Source: Cycas panzhihuaensis
Taxonomy: Eukaryota > Cycadophyta
DNA length: 64,000 bases
Direction: 5' to 3'
Assembly (NCBI GenBank): GCA_023213395.1
Contig: CM041465.1
Location: forward strand, 161,393,741 to 161,457,740
Position 1 is the stretch's first letter; the number at the start of each line of letters is the position of its first letter. This document shows, piece by piece, positions 12,444 to 22,689 of this stretch. Position numbers and translations under genes: made by a program. The notes under the pieces are model-generated. The model was not told where the DNA came from and searched no databases. It saw nothing but the letters and a program-made list of their open reading frames with translations.

Positions 12444-13328
12444 CACTCCATGAGGGTAGAGCACCCAAAAGATTTTTGTATCATGAATTTTGATAGGAAA
12501 GCTTCGAGCCTCCAGGGTGTCTCTTTATCACATGTGGATATATGATTATACTTCTCCCTGTAAGGATTTTGGCTTCCTTAGGTATATTACCAAGATGATG
12601 TACCATACTTATCATGATATACCATATGATTTTATATATGCGTATGTGTGTGTAGATAGATAGATAGATAGGGGACACATTGGTATCCCATTTTAATTCA
12701 TGATGATGCTGTCTATTATATCTATGATGTTCTTATTTTGTTTGTGATGTAGTTTATTCTTTTTACGATGATCATAGATAGAAATAGACATGGGTATACC
12801 TAGATATGGGTGCACAGATGCATGAGGAATAATACATTTGGATAGTTTGATTTGATTGTTATATTATAGTTTTGACTATATTATATATAGGCCATGCCCA
12901 TGTGCTTCCCTTTATGTGACCCCATGCTCACACTAGGCATATATGATCACCATGTATAAAGTAGACGGTTACGTATAGGACTAGGCCGAGGTGCCACACA
13001 CATTCCTCGGGATAAAAAATGTGGCTTCACCACAGAAGCAGTAGTAAGGGGGGTTCATATACCCAAACAAAAAGAGCCTAAGTTAGGAGGTGACCCCACA
13101 CTTAGAAGAAAATGAGTTTTTCTTACCTAACGAGAAAAAGGGAAGGACTCTTTCAAAAAGGAGGTGAAGAGAGACAATTCTAAAACAATGAAATCAAGAG
13201 GATAGGATGCCACTCTAAACAATTATTACACCTTTGACTAGTAAGAACAATGGTGTGCCTAGAGCAGTAGTTTAGGCTCATTTTGGAGTGAGGGAAAGTG
13301 CAACTATTCTACTTGGAAGTAGCAAGGG
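12444..13328. other. Element B: spacer between convergent ORFs, with short microsatellite
   Basis: Lies between the 3' ends of the antisense ORF and integrase. It contains a TA/TG run followed by about five GATA units (about 12,633-12,672). The homologous interval in C holds the giant TA tract. Nothing else is recognised. Confidence 0.55.
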
Positions 13329-14560
13329 TCATACATAAAACTTCTTTAGGAATTTGTTGTTTACAAGTTTCTCAAATTCAAGACCCTCCAATGTTGCTAT
13401 CCTATATGCACCATTATCGAGGCTCTCAAGGATGATAAATGGGCTAACCCGCTTGGGCCTAAACTTGGATAGATGATTAAGGAGGTACTCAAGCTTGAGG
13501 ACGTGGTCCCCAAGGTTTAGCAGATGAGGATGTAGACATTTGTCATATGCCCTTCATGCCCTAGCCTTAGAGGCAAGGTTCACTTGGTATGCTACCAGGC
13601 ATTTCTTTTCCAAGGCTTTGAGATTAAGGAGGTGGGCTTGGTGGCACAATTCCTCATCAACAAGACCTCGAAGAGAGACCTGCAATGAAGGGATCTCAAC
13701 TTCTAAAGGGAGGGTCACTTTAGTCCTATACATAAGGGAGAACAAGGCCATCCTTATCATAGTGCTAATGGAAGTATGATAAGCCCACAGGGCAGAAGGG
13801 AGTTAAAGGTGCCAATCACTTTGGGATTAGGTAACCATTTTCTTTAGAATGCTAATAAGGATTTTGTTTAATGATTTAATTTGGTCATTGACCTAGGGGT
13901 AATAAGGAGAGGAGGTCTTATGAGATATCTTGAACTTCTCACAAAGTTCATCCACCTCCTTATTGAAAAAAGGTATGCCATTATTTATGATCAGGATGTT
14001 TAGGACCCTGAATCGACAGATAATATATTAATGGATAAAGGTGGCAGTGGTCTTACTAATAGTAGATTACAGTGAGACTACTTCAACCCATTTGGTAAAG
14101 TATTCCATCGCAGTGAAGATGAACTTATGTTATGACAATAAGGGTGCAATTATAGCTCCAATAAGGTCTAATCCCTATTAAGAAAAAGGCCATGGAGAAA
14201 TAATAGGATGCAGGGCCTCAAAAGATAAATGGATAATATTAGCATGCACTTGGCACCTTCTAGAATGCTACACATAATCATGGGTGTCCTTGAAGAGGGA
14301 CAGTAAGTAGTAGCTCATGCGAAAGATCCTTTAGGCCATGGATTAGCCTCTAAAATGGCCTCCAAAAATTCCACTGTGATACTCATGGAGAATTTATTTT
14401 GCTTTGTTAAGATTAACATAGTAGAGGAGAATCCCATCAAAGTATCTCCTATACAATACTTCTTTTATGAGGAAGTATTGCCTAGTTATAGCCATAACAT
14501 ATGAATTTACCTTGTCACTAGCATTAGGGGGGATTATTATTGGGTAAGATATTGCATGAT
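13329..14560 (-). pseudogene. Element B: integrase
   Basis: C-terminal part of Pol, which inserts the cDNA into the genome. Minus-strand landmarks in order: zinc-binding region (about 14,390-14,250) with HSGIFGGHF and FKDTHDYV; core start GLDLIGAII near 14,150, giving the first catalytic Asp; FTAMEYFTKWVEV near 14,100; NILIINNGIPF followed by NKEVDELCEKFKISHK and SSPYYP (about 13,990-13,880), where the second catalytic Asp appears as Asn; C-terminal region (13,760-13,554) with VEIPSLQVSL; and a terminal GLEFEKLVNNKFLKKFYV ending at a stop near 13,329. Several frames are needed. The same C-terminal words occur at the end of C's integrase. Confidence 0.85.
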
Positions 14561-15262
14561 ATCCCCATACCATTTTCTATTGGCTAGTGGATGTGGTAAC
14601 GAGTCTTAGATGGTTAGGGTAGGCTTGTTGGGTAAAGAATCATCAACTAGGTGGTTTGAAAGGTTAGGAATGAGGGCATCAGCTAGTTGCTCGACAACCA
14701 CCATTCCTTTCTATGATTTTCTATTAATGATTTTGAGGTTGTATTCTTAAAGGAGGACAACCCATTTTACCTATCCTTCTAGTCAATTTGGACTAGGTTA
14801 AAAGGTACCTCAACAGATCAAATTAGATGATCATGTGAGTGGTATTCTCGAGGAGGTAATGTCTGAACTTTTTAGTCACATGGACCAAGCCTAGGCATTC
14901 TATTTTAGCAGGTGGGTAGTTAAAATTAGCTACCACTAATATACAATTAATGAAATATATAGCATGCTTGGTCCCTGAATCATCTTCTTAGGCTAGCATG
15001 GCTCCCAAGGACTCATCGATAGCCAAGGTATAAAGAATAAATGGGTGATCAAAGAGAGGGGACACCAAGATTAGGGCAAAGGCGAAGGCCTTTTTGAGCT
15101 CTTGGAATGCCTCCTTAACTTTAATAGACCATACAAATGGGGCCCCTTTTCTTTAGCAAGTTTGTTAGAGGCTTGGCATTTATGGTGAAGTCTACCAAGA
15201 AATGCCTAAAGAAACCTAGTCTGCCCAAAAATGACTTAATTTAACATGGCATTTTGGGTGGG
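14561..15262 (-). pseudogene. Element B: 3' part of reverse transcriptase and classical RNase H
   Basis: Continues RT across the nested insertion. Minus strand starts with IKSFLGRLGFFRHFLVDFT (about 15,235), the RT thumb, then FDHPFILYTLAIDESLGAML and HAIYFI, the connection/RNase H domain of Ty3/gypsy Pol, followed by a RHYLLENT region. The upstream half of RT lies at 17,284-17,880; joining the two flanks restores the order seen without interruption in C (40,240-40,420). Stops and frame shifts are frequent. This is the ordinary gypsy RNase H, distinct from the distal one at 8,890-9,330. Confidence 0.85.
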
Positions 15263-15505
15263 TATAACAATCTAATTCCTCTAACCATTCAATCATATAG
15301 AGAAATAGAAATAGAAAATGATAAAGAAGGGGATGAAGTTCGAAAGAATATTCATTAACATAAGGTTACAAAATACATCATGATTATCCCACTTATACAT
15401 TACATACATATATATGGGGCTATTAAGGTTGCCCATCTCTTAAACTTATGTATATGGGATAAATACAATAAGAGTAACCTCATATGGTGGAGGATTATAA
15501 AATGC
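15263..15505 (-). repeat. TR-GAG-like element: 3' LTR (243 bp)
   Basis: Direct repeat of 17,041-17,283, with shared words such as AGAAATAGAAAATGATAAAG and GTAACCTCATATGGTGGAG. Ends fit TG...CA on the minus strand with mutated terminal bases. Confidence 0.9.
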
Positions 15506-15536
15506 CCCCCCTCCCCCTCCCCCTTCCCTTGAAATG
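15506..15536 (-). other. TR-GAG-like element: polypurine tract
   Basis: The plus strand is nearly pure pyrimidine (CCCCCTCCCCCTCCCCCTTCCC). Read on the minus strand it is a GGGAAGGGGGAGGGGGAGGG-like tract directly upstream of the 3' LTR, where plus-strand DNA synthesis would be primed. Confidence 0.85.
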
Positions 15537-15539
15537 CTT

Positions 15540-16333
15540 CATCCTCAAAGCATCATGATTTAATGATACATATGACCATCTCTTGTTATTATTCTTCAAT
15601 CAATAGCTCTTGTGAATGTTGGTAGAAAAATTACACATGGAATAGGGATCTATCCATCCTAAGTTGATCTTGATACACCCTGAATATCCTCTAATATACT
15701 CTGGATATCTATAATGTTGAAACCTTAAGCTAGAATATTGTGCTTGCCTAGTATTTATAGTTGATGAGTGCCTTACCTGAAAAGTTTTACTGTGTTGGGC
15801 CTCTTGATAATGTGGATGCCGATATGGTTACACTTTAGCTTACTTTTTAACCATTAGTGATGTCTTTTCTTCCTTGTCCTTGAGTGCAACTAGTGATGTA
15901 GGGTGGCAAACAACTTTTGTCACTTTCTCTTAATATTCCTTTTCTCCATCATCATCTTTTTTTCTTCTTGACTTTGTGCAATGGGGAGAATTCCTTGTCC
16001 TAACTTTTGCTTATACTTCTTAAGAATTTCATAAGCTTCTTATTTGTCTTTCTCATGGATTTGCATCTCTTTCCTCCAAGAATCATCATACTTTCCAAAC
16101 ATATCTAATATTAGCTAGGAAACTAAATTTAATGAACTAGAACTATACCACTCCTTAAACCAATTATAAGTCTTGCTTTGTAGATATAATGAGGCTACTT
16201 TAGTCATCTCTTTATTTCTCATGTAGTTATCATCAAGTGATTTTAAATATGCACGTATATCTGTAGCCCAGTCATTTACATAAAGGGTCCTATCTCCATT
16301 AAATATGTGTAGTGTGGGCCTTTTTGTAGCCAT
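15540..16333 (-). pseudogene. gag: TR-GAG-like element: gag
   Basis: Starts at ATG 16,333 (MATKRPTLHIFNGD) and stays open for 72 codons to 16,115: FNGD, then NDWATDIRAYL, then ASLYLQSKTYNWFKEW, the spacing of an LTR-retrotransposon gag core (F.G...W...Y...A..YL...W). Beyond the first stop similar coding continues (DMFGKYDDSWRKEM) with further TAA/TAG breaks until the purine tract. No zinc knuckle, protease or polymerase is seen. Complete gag length cannot be stated. It is unrelated in wording to the gag of elements A, B and C. Confidence 0.65.
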
Positions 16334-17021
16334 AATAATGTGGATGTAGGAGAGATTAGAGGTGTCTATAGCTTATTATCTCCTAATTTTGATACAAAAA
16401 ATATTGGGCCTCAAGAGTAATGGTTTACTAACCAAAGTCTGAATGGCTAAGAAAATATAGTATGAAATCCTTAAATTTTAAAAAAATTATTTCTAAAAAA
16501 ATATATAGCTCAAAAATATATAAAATATAGACTAAGAAGATAAACTCTGAAATACGATTCCAATGGTATAAACAAAATTGAATTTTTATATCTAGATCAA
16601 AAGTTATACCTCTTATAAGAATTTCACTGTTCGGGTTTTCATGGGCCACAATAGTACCTATTGATAAAATGCTAATAACGTTTTACTCCAAACTCTAATT
16701 AGCCTTAAACCATATCCATTAGAAAGTAAATTAAAAAATTCATAGAAAAAAAAAAAACTTGAGGTCATTTGGATACTTGTAATAAAAGTTATAACTCTTT
16801 AAATTTGAGGTTGCAGATTTGTCCTAAAAATATAGAGATAGAAAAAAAAAGGTCAAAATTAATTTTACTATAATTTTTACACTTCCACCTCAAAATTTAT
16901 AGTGTAACCACTCAAAATTTATAGAATGAGCCATTCTGTCTTAAATTTACCATTATTTTTTAGAATTGTTAACGTTTATTCTCTGAAATATACTTTCAAA
17001 CCCTTGATGACACCTCCAAGA
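16334..17021 (-). other. TR-GAG-like element: leader
   Basis: AT-rich untranslated leader between the primer-binding site and the gag start. No other feature seen. Confidence 0.5.
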
Positions 17022-17040
17022 CCGTCACTCTTATACCAAT
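17022..17040 (-). other. TR-GAG-like element: primer-binding site (initiator Met tRNA)
   Basis: On the minus strand, just after the 5' LTR end CCGTTACA, the sequence reads ATTGGTATAAGAGTGACG. TGGTATAAGAG is one base from TGGTATCAGAG, the complement of the initiator methionine tRNA 3' end. It fixes the element's orientation. Confidence 0.85.
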
Positions 17041-17283
17041 TGTAACGGTCTGATTCCTATAACCATTTAATCATAAATAAATAGAAATAGAAAATGATAA
17101 AGAAGGGGATGAAATTCTAAAGAACATTTATTAACATAAGATTACAAAATACATCATGATGATCCTACTAATATATATTACATGCATATATATGGGGTTA
17201 TTAAGGCTTCCCATCTCTTAGACTTATGTATGTAGGATAAATACAATAAGAGTAACCTCATATGGTGGAGCATCATAAAAGCA
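17041..17283 (-). repeat. TR-GAG-like element: 5' LTR (243 bp)
   Basis: Mate of 15,263-15,505. On the minus strand it starts TGCTTTTATG and ends CCGTTACA, giving canonical TG...CA ends. Confidence 0.9.
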
Positions 17284-17880
17284 GGGGTATATCAAGAATG
17301 GCTTTAACCTTATTAGGGTCAATCTACATCCCTTGTTTAGAGATAAGAAAACCTAAAAGCTTATTGGCAGTCATGGCAAACATGCATTTGAGAGGGTTCA
17401 AACTATTGTGGTATTTGAAGCATTGTGTAAAGATAACATGTAAATCCTTAGGGTTGTGGGATTTCTTATGGGAGAGGCCCATCATGTCATCCATAAAAAC
17501 CTCAAGAGTATTATTTATGAGATCATATAAAATAAACTACATTACCCTTTGATAAGTGGCACATGCATTCTTTAATCCAAAGGGCATTACTTTATAGGCA
17601 AACGTGCCCCATGGGGTGGTGAAGGCCATCTTGTGATAGTCTTTGAGGGATATTTATATTTGGTTGTATCCAAAGAAGTTATCCATTAAGGACATAACTT
17701 TAAAACCTCTAGTCAAATCGATGATCTGATCGATAAATGGTAAAGGAAAGTTATCCTTGGGACAAATGTTGTTTATGTTCCATAAATCAACATAAATTCA
17801 GATCATCCTATTCTTTTTGTCAATGAGAATGATATTGGATATCCACTTGTGGTAATCAATGGAAGTGATTAGTCCTATGT
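17284..17880 (-). pseudogene. Element B: 5' part of reverse transcriptase
   Basis: RNA-dependent DNA polymerase of the Ty3/gypsy type. Minus-strand motifs in order: VEKILDIGLITSIDYHKWIS (about 17,880), LIDKKN (fingers), IYVDLWNINN with CPKDNFPLPFIDQI, VMSLMDNFFGYNQI with the first catalytic Asp, TPWGTFAYKVMPFGLKNA, and the catalytic box EVFMDDMMG (about 17,490), then NPLKCMFAM and KLLGFLIS. The FMDD box is intact and also occurs in C. The gene is cut at 17,283, after VKAILDIP, by the nested LTR element, and continues at 15,262. Confidence 0.9.
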
Positions 17881-18999
17881 CTAGGATCTTTTCCACTTCC
17901 ATTTTCACTATGGTAGATAGTTTGAGATGGAGAGGCCGTTGCTTTTGCAGAATGGGGGTACGCGCTTGGGATAGTTGTGAGGTTATGGGTAATAATGGAG
18001 GGATCTATTCTCTTCATATCTGAATAGTCTCATACAAATATGTCACAAAACTCTTGGAAAAGGAGGGTATATTCCTCCACTTCCTTAGATGTACATTCTA
18101 CTCTAACCCTTATGACCTTGCTAGGGGTGAGGATGATATTCTTGGTTGCCCCCATGCATATGGCATTCCCCTCTTCAAAGTGGAGGGGAGCTTGGTTAAT
18201 GAAAGGAGGTAAGAGAATGCTAGACTAATCTAGGTTAGCTAGGGGTGACCCTAGGGCTAAGATCTTTCGAAAACCAAGTTTATGGTGACTGGAAGAGAGG
18301 TTGGGTGTGGATCCCATTAGATGTTCTAATAGAGCTTCATCATTCTCAAAGTAATCTATCCCATGGATAGTCTTGCTTAGAGGTGATGGGGAATGGAGTG
18401 AAGGGGGTGTAATGGGTTTATAGCAGTTGAACCACCACTCCACATAGTTTGGAGACTCCTCAAAAGAGTAAAAAGGTATCCTCCTATGTCATGGAAGACG
18501 AGAGTCCTTACTCTCATTGTTAGCAGAGGATGATAAGGTGTGGGGAGTAGATGAAGATAAAGGAGAGCAAGAGCCCATGCATGTGGTAGGAGTGACCATA
18601 TGTGATTCCCTAGATATGATAGGAGTGCTACACTCCTCTAAAGAGGTCCTAGGCTAGGGCTTAGGACTAGATGGGTGGTGAAGCAAGTGCCCCCTATGGA
18701 TGTTAAGGAGGGATATGGGGTAAGGGGGCTCCTTGTCCTCATCATTAGACTCATGGTCACTCAGAACAATGAAGTATCCATAACTCCCAACACCAATGGG
18801 GGCGAAGTAAATGAGGTTTGAGGAGGAAGGGGAGGGCCCTTGCTCTAATCTAGAAGTCCTAGGGACATCGATCAAATAAGTGGAGGAATGGGCAAACAAA
18901 TCCTTGCTACCCCTCATTAGGTCGCGAGCCACCTAATGAGATTAATGTAATGATCGAGTGGGAGGAGGCTCTTGAGAAATAATCTTCATCCACCCTTTG
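17881..18999 (-). pseudogene. Element B: Pol linker between protease and RT
   Basis: Minus-strand linker with family-specific words also found in C: KTIHGIDYFENDEALLEHL then SSSHHKLGF (18,380-18,270), compared with KTIHMVDYIKNNEALL and PPNHHKLGF at 33,520-33,630 in C. Nearer RT it reads EVEEYTLLFQEF then DIFVWDYSDMKRIDPSIITH (about 18,090-17,960), the usual segment just upstream of gypsy RT. A Ser/Pro-rich open stretch lies at 18,932-18,654. No enzymatic domain is seen here. Confidence 0.75.
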
Positions 19000-19340
19000 T
19001 GGATGAACTTTAGCTGCCCCCTAATGGGATAAGCACATGGCTCCCATCTAGTCAAGCCATGGGCATCCCAACAAGAGGTTATAGTCCATGTCTACATCGA
19101 GGACTACTATGTTAGTGAGGATGGTTTTGTCCTCAAGGGTGAGAGGAATAAAAACTGATCACAAGGGCATCTTTTCACTATCATTGTAGCCTTAGAAATG
19201 CCATGGGACCAACTCAAGAGCTGTTATACCCAACTCTTGCATTACACACAAGGGCATAACATTGACAAAAGAACTATTGTCTACAACTATTCTTCTAAGA
19301 GTGCATTATGGAGTGTCTATGGAGATGGTGAAAGGATAGT
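19000..19340 (-). pseudogene. Element B: aspartic protease
   Basis: Retroviral-type protease that would process Gag-Pol. On the minus strand, RRIVVDNSSFVNVMPL (about 19,310-19,260) is the active-site region, with DNSS where typical Tat proteases have D-G/N-G-S; downstream DMDYNLLLGCPWLD (about 19,090-19,050) matches the C-terminal ILG.PWL motif. The same pair occurs in C (IDNGSSF at 32,230) and G (DDGSS at 63,305; YNIILGQPW at 63,100). Frames are broken. Confidence 0.8.
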
Positions 19341-22010
19341 GCCATTGGTGCTCCCTTTCACTTATCATACGGAGGTCTTTAAGATCAAAGGTGATGAGAG
19401 GCTCCAAGTTTGGGGTGGCACCTAAAGCATGGATGGGAGCATTAGCTAGACCTAAAGCCTCAAGGAAAAGAGTGTGCTACTTAGGGAAACTCTATAAGAT
19501 GTCCATCATGGACATTATGGCAACCATGGTATGGAGTTCGTCAACAATTGAGGACTTTCCATTCCCAATAGGTTAGGGAAGTGCCCTTTGGAAGTCATAA
19601 CAACCTGGATGAATGGGAATAGTCTTAGGGATTTCTAGAATTTTAGAAGGTAGATTATCCATAGAAAAGTTATATTGTGAAGAGGAGGCCCCAATGGCCT
19701 TTTTGGCTGCTTGAGATCTCGTGATGGCATACAAAGGAGTGGTCTCAAGTATCTGAATAACTCTCTTTCCCTTATTACATGATTGAGAGGATGAAGAGGT
19801 TTAAGGGAAAGAACTAAGAGGAGAAGATGAGTTCCTTGTCCTCTTTCCTTTCACTTACATAGAAGAGGGGTTAGGGGATCATCCCCTATTCCTATTTTCT
19901 CTATTTTGGGTATGTTGGTCCCATTCTCCATGTTTGGGAAAGGGATCTTGATGGATGGGTTGGTTTAAATTGGGCTTTGACACTTGCTTAAGGGAAGAGT
20001 CATGAGGTGGGGCAAGTTCCAAGTATTGTTCCCAATACTATGACTCCTTATGGAAGCACTCACCATGAGCGAAGCACTACTTCTTATTTGAGAAAGGTCT
20101 AGTCTTCTTGGTTTGAGAAGAGTGGGTGTTTCTATTTTTGGGAGGTGTAGCTTGGGAGGCCTGATGGATGGGCCTAGAAAGATCTAAAGGTGATGAGGAG
20201 GGTTGGAGCTTAAGCTCCTTCATCATATGTCTGAACGAACATATAACATAAGTTAATGGGTCTAAGGTCTTCTCTATTGAGTGGGTAGAAGGCCTTAGGG
20301 GTTGTTGGGATCATTGGTCATGTAATGGAGGGGGTGCCTCTCATCGTTGTGATGACTTGAGAGGTTTCTTAAGACCCACCTAGATCTCAATGGCCTTGAG
20401 TACCAAGCATTTTGCTATGGAAAAGCCACACGTTATTACCCATATTTTAAGGACTTCAACATCGACTTTGGGATAGAGGGCATTCATGAAGAGGTCCCTT
20501 TTTAATTTGTTAGGCAACGTGGCCTTTATGGAATGAAGAAGGTCATGAAAATACCTCATGAAGTTATGATTCATTTCATCATGACCTTGCTTGAGCGAGA
20601 GTAGGGCTTTAATCCTACTCTCAAAAGGATAAGCTATGTCAAAATAATTAATGAATTCATCCAAAACCTATTAGAAAGAATGAATGGAATGGGCGAGGAA
20701 ATGATAGAACCACTTGAGGGCATCTCCCTACAAAGAACGGGCAAAGAGTTTCATTAAGATATATTCATAGGCCCAATAGTTAACGCATGCCACGGAGAAT
20801 CTCCTTATGTGCTTAGTTGGGACCTATGACGAGGTCCCATTAAATTTGGGTACCTCAGGGGATTGAGGCAGTAGGTTTGTCCTAAGTGCCTTAATGGATA
20901 GTGGAGTTGATCTATAGTCAATGAAATGTCAAACCCTTGGTTGAACTAATGGGTTAGTAAAAGAGGAAGGAGGAGGTACATACAAATACCCAAATCCTCC
21001 TTAAGGAGTTTGAGTATGAGGAAGATATAGGTTCCCTCCTGCTTGGCGGGAGGGAACCATTCCCATTTGAGGGAAAGCTAGAAAGGAGGAAAGTAGGAAA
21101 GAGAGGCCCACTCACCCTTGAGGGTATGCCCCTTGTTGATAAGGGACATGAGAAAAAGGGCCTTAGAGGGGTGAATCCTCCTTATGAAGGCACCATGTGT
21201 GAGGTTGTACATGAAGATGGAAAAGATAAATGTGAGATGGGATTTTTCCCATATGGGCCACCTGTAGGAGGTGCAACTCCATATGGGTGAAGTGAATCTA
21301 CCCCATAAACTAGAAGGGGATTTCCCTTTCTATGCCCCCATAGTTGGAATATATATCCCGAGGGTAGGTAGAGAGAAGAATCCCTTAGTTGGGATCAGGG
21401 ATGTACAAGGATAGATACTACATGGCCTGAAGATGGGGGACATGAGGGCCCCCTAAGTCGTGTAAGAGAGGCATGAACCATAGTTGGTTGGGACATGGTT
21501 TCCTGACTTGGGAGAGGCATTCTCAACCCAATTTAAGATGTGAGTGTGCCTTGGATAGCCCCTTGGACATGAGGACATACAAAAAGAATGGAACAATAGG
21601 GGGTGGCCCTACCCTGGCTATAAGTATGGATTAAGAAGAACTAGGAGGCACAAATGAGGAAGAAGGAAGTGCCATACTACGAAGAATGCTTTCCAACCAC
21701 TTTGGAGGTGGTTGGGTACTTGTAGCTTGGAAACACTACTACAATTCTTCTACAACATCTACAGGAGGGGTCCCCACATGCTCATATAAGGTAGAAGGCT
21801 CCTCATATGAAGTGGAACCTATAGGTCGATCCCCAAGGGTACTTTAGCTAGGGAGGTGGTACTCCACATAGCATGACATTCCCACGTCATGCATAGAGAA
21901 ATGGTGGTGGTCTGAGTATTCTTAATTACATGAATAGAAGATAGGGTCATTATCCTCTTAGGCGAGACCCTAGAAAGAGGTTGAGATTTGTGGTTATATT
22001 TTGGAAACAT
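19341..22010 (-). pseudogene. gag: Element B: gag
   Basis: Structural gene, read on the minus strand. The best-preserved piece, 20,664-20,380, reads MDEFINYFDIAYPF, then ALLSLKQGHDEMNHNFMRYF, then LKRDLFMNALYPKVDVEVLK, a retrotransposon gag core. Upstream (about 21,300-20,850) are remnants of the Pro-rich N-terminus and the CHRAH-type first core half equivalent to element A at 1,290. Downstream near 20,090-20,060 the reading CFAHGECFHKESQY resembles C-x2-H-x4-H-x4-C with the last Cys as Tyr; A has the complementary pattern of losses. Toward protease the coding is unrecognised. The start is not established. Confidence 0.75.
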
Positions 22011-22689
22011 AGGTATGATATGCCCATTTTGACAAATATCCCTCCATAGTCGATTTAGAATCAGATAAGGGAATGAAGGAATATGGATACTCTTTCAAAA
22101 TGGGAGGGAGACCTCCTAAACGATGAGGAAATTATCGCATTCATATCTCACCTAGAACTTTGGAAGAGGCAAGGGTAAAAGTAGAAGAAAAGGTGTTGGG
22201 GGCTTCCTAATAAATCCAAAGGGTATAGACAAAAGGAGAAAGGCCACACTAACACAAGGGGAAATTACAATGTTCCCTTACCAGTGGTTCCCCAATATGG
22301 TCACCAATGGAAGTGTGCCTTTGGGGGTCACTATAGATGAGAGCTCCTAAGCCAACACTATAATTATAGTAGGGGCCTAGGAACCTCAAAGCGAGGGGGG
22401 GGATAGATTACCCTCAAAGGGTGTCCACACATCAGAACGTAGGTTTAGGGACCCATAAGTATCATTATAACCTTCCCTCTTTTCTGCATATCTTCCTAGG
22501 ATTTATTTGGGGCAAAGGGGCATTCTCAAGTTATGGAGTAGTCGTAGATGGGCTCTCCTACCCTTAAGGTGAGTGAGGAAGGAGAAAAGTGCCTCCTTTT
22601 ACGGGGGAGGTGAAAGAGTGATGGTTCCTTATAGAAAGGAAGCATAGAAGTAAGAGGAAAGAGTGATTGTTATTAGAAGTGTGTGAGGG
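22011..22689 (-). other. Element B: leader between 5' LTR and gag
   Basis: Untranslated leader or unrecognised start of gag. Next to the LTR (minus CCCTCACACACTTC) I do not recognise a tRNA-complementary primer site. Confidence 0.5.

Larger units (their letters stand above)
15263..17283 (-). mobile_element. Nested gag-only LTR element (TR-GAG-like), about 2.0 kb
   Basis: Two 243-bp direct repeats (15,263-15,505 and 17,041-17,283) flank about 1.5 kb. Orientation is minus: the primer-binding site follows the right LTR and the polypurine tract precedes the left one. The only coding signal is a short gag. It lies inside the RT of element B; the flanks TGGGT (15,259-15,263) and GGGGT (17,284-17,288) look like a 5-bp target duplication with one mismatch, overlapping the LTR edge by one base as drawn. 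It fits TR-GAG elements, which keep gag but no pol and need enzymes supplied in trans. Confidence 0.85.

Noticed and set aside
12655-12672. GATA repeats as possible CRISPR or regulatory array
   Set aside because: A simple microsatellite; no spacer structure, and the context is eukaryotic.
13540-13779. Plus-strand 79-codon frame
   Set aside because: Shadow of the integrase C-terminal region on the minus strand.
14050-14130. Possible loss of the first integrase Asp in AMEYFTKW (B) and TTKHFTKW (C)
   Set aside because: The first catalytic Asp of gypsy integrase lies upstream, in the GLDLIG segment, which B keeps; the position in YFTKW is not part of the catalytic triad.
22670-22689. Primer-binding site of element B
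   Set aside because: The sequence next to the 5' LTR does not clearly match any tRNA 3' end I can recall, so it was not annotated.
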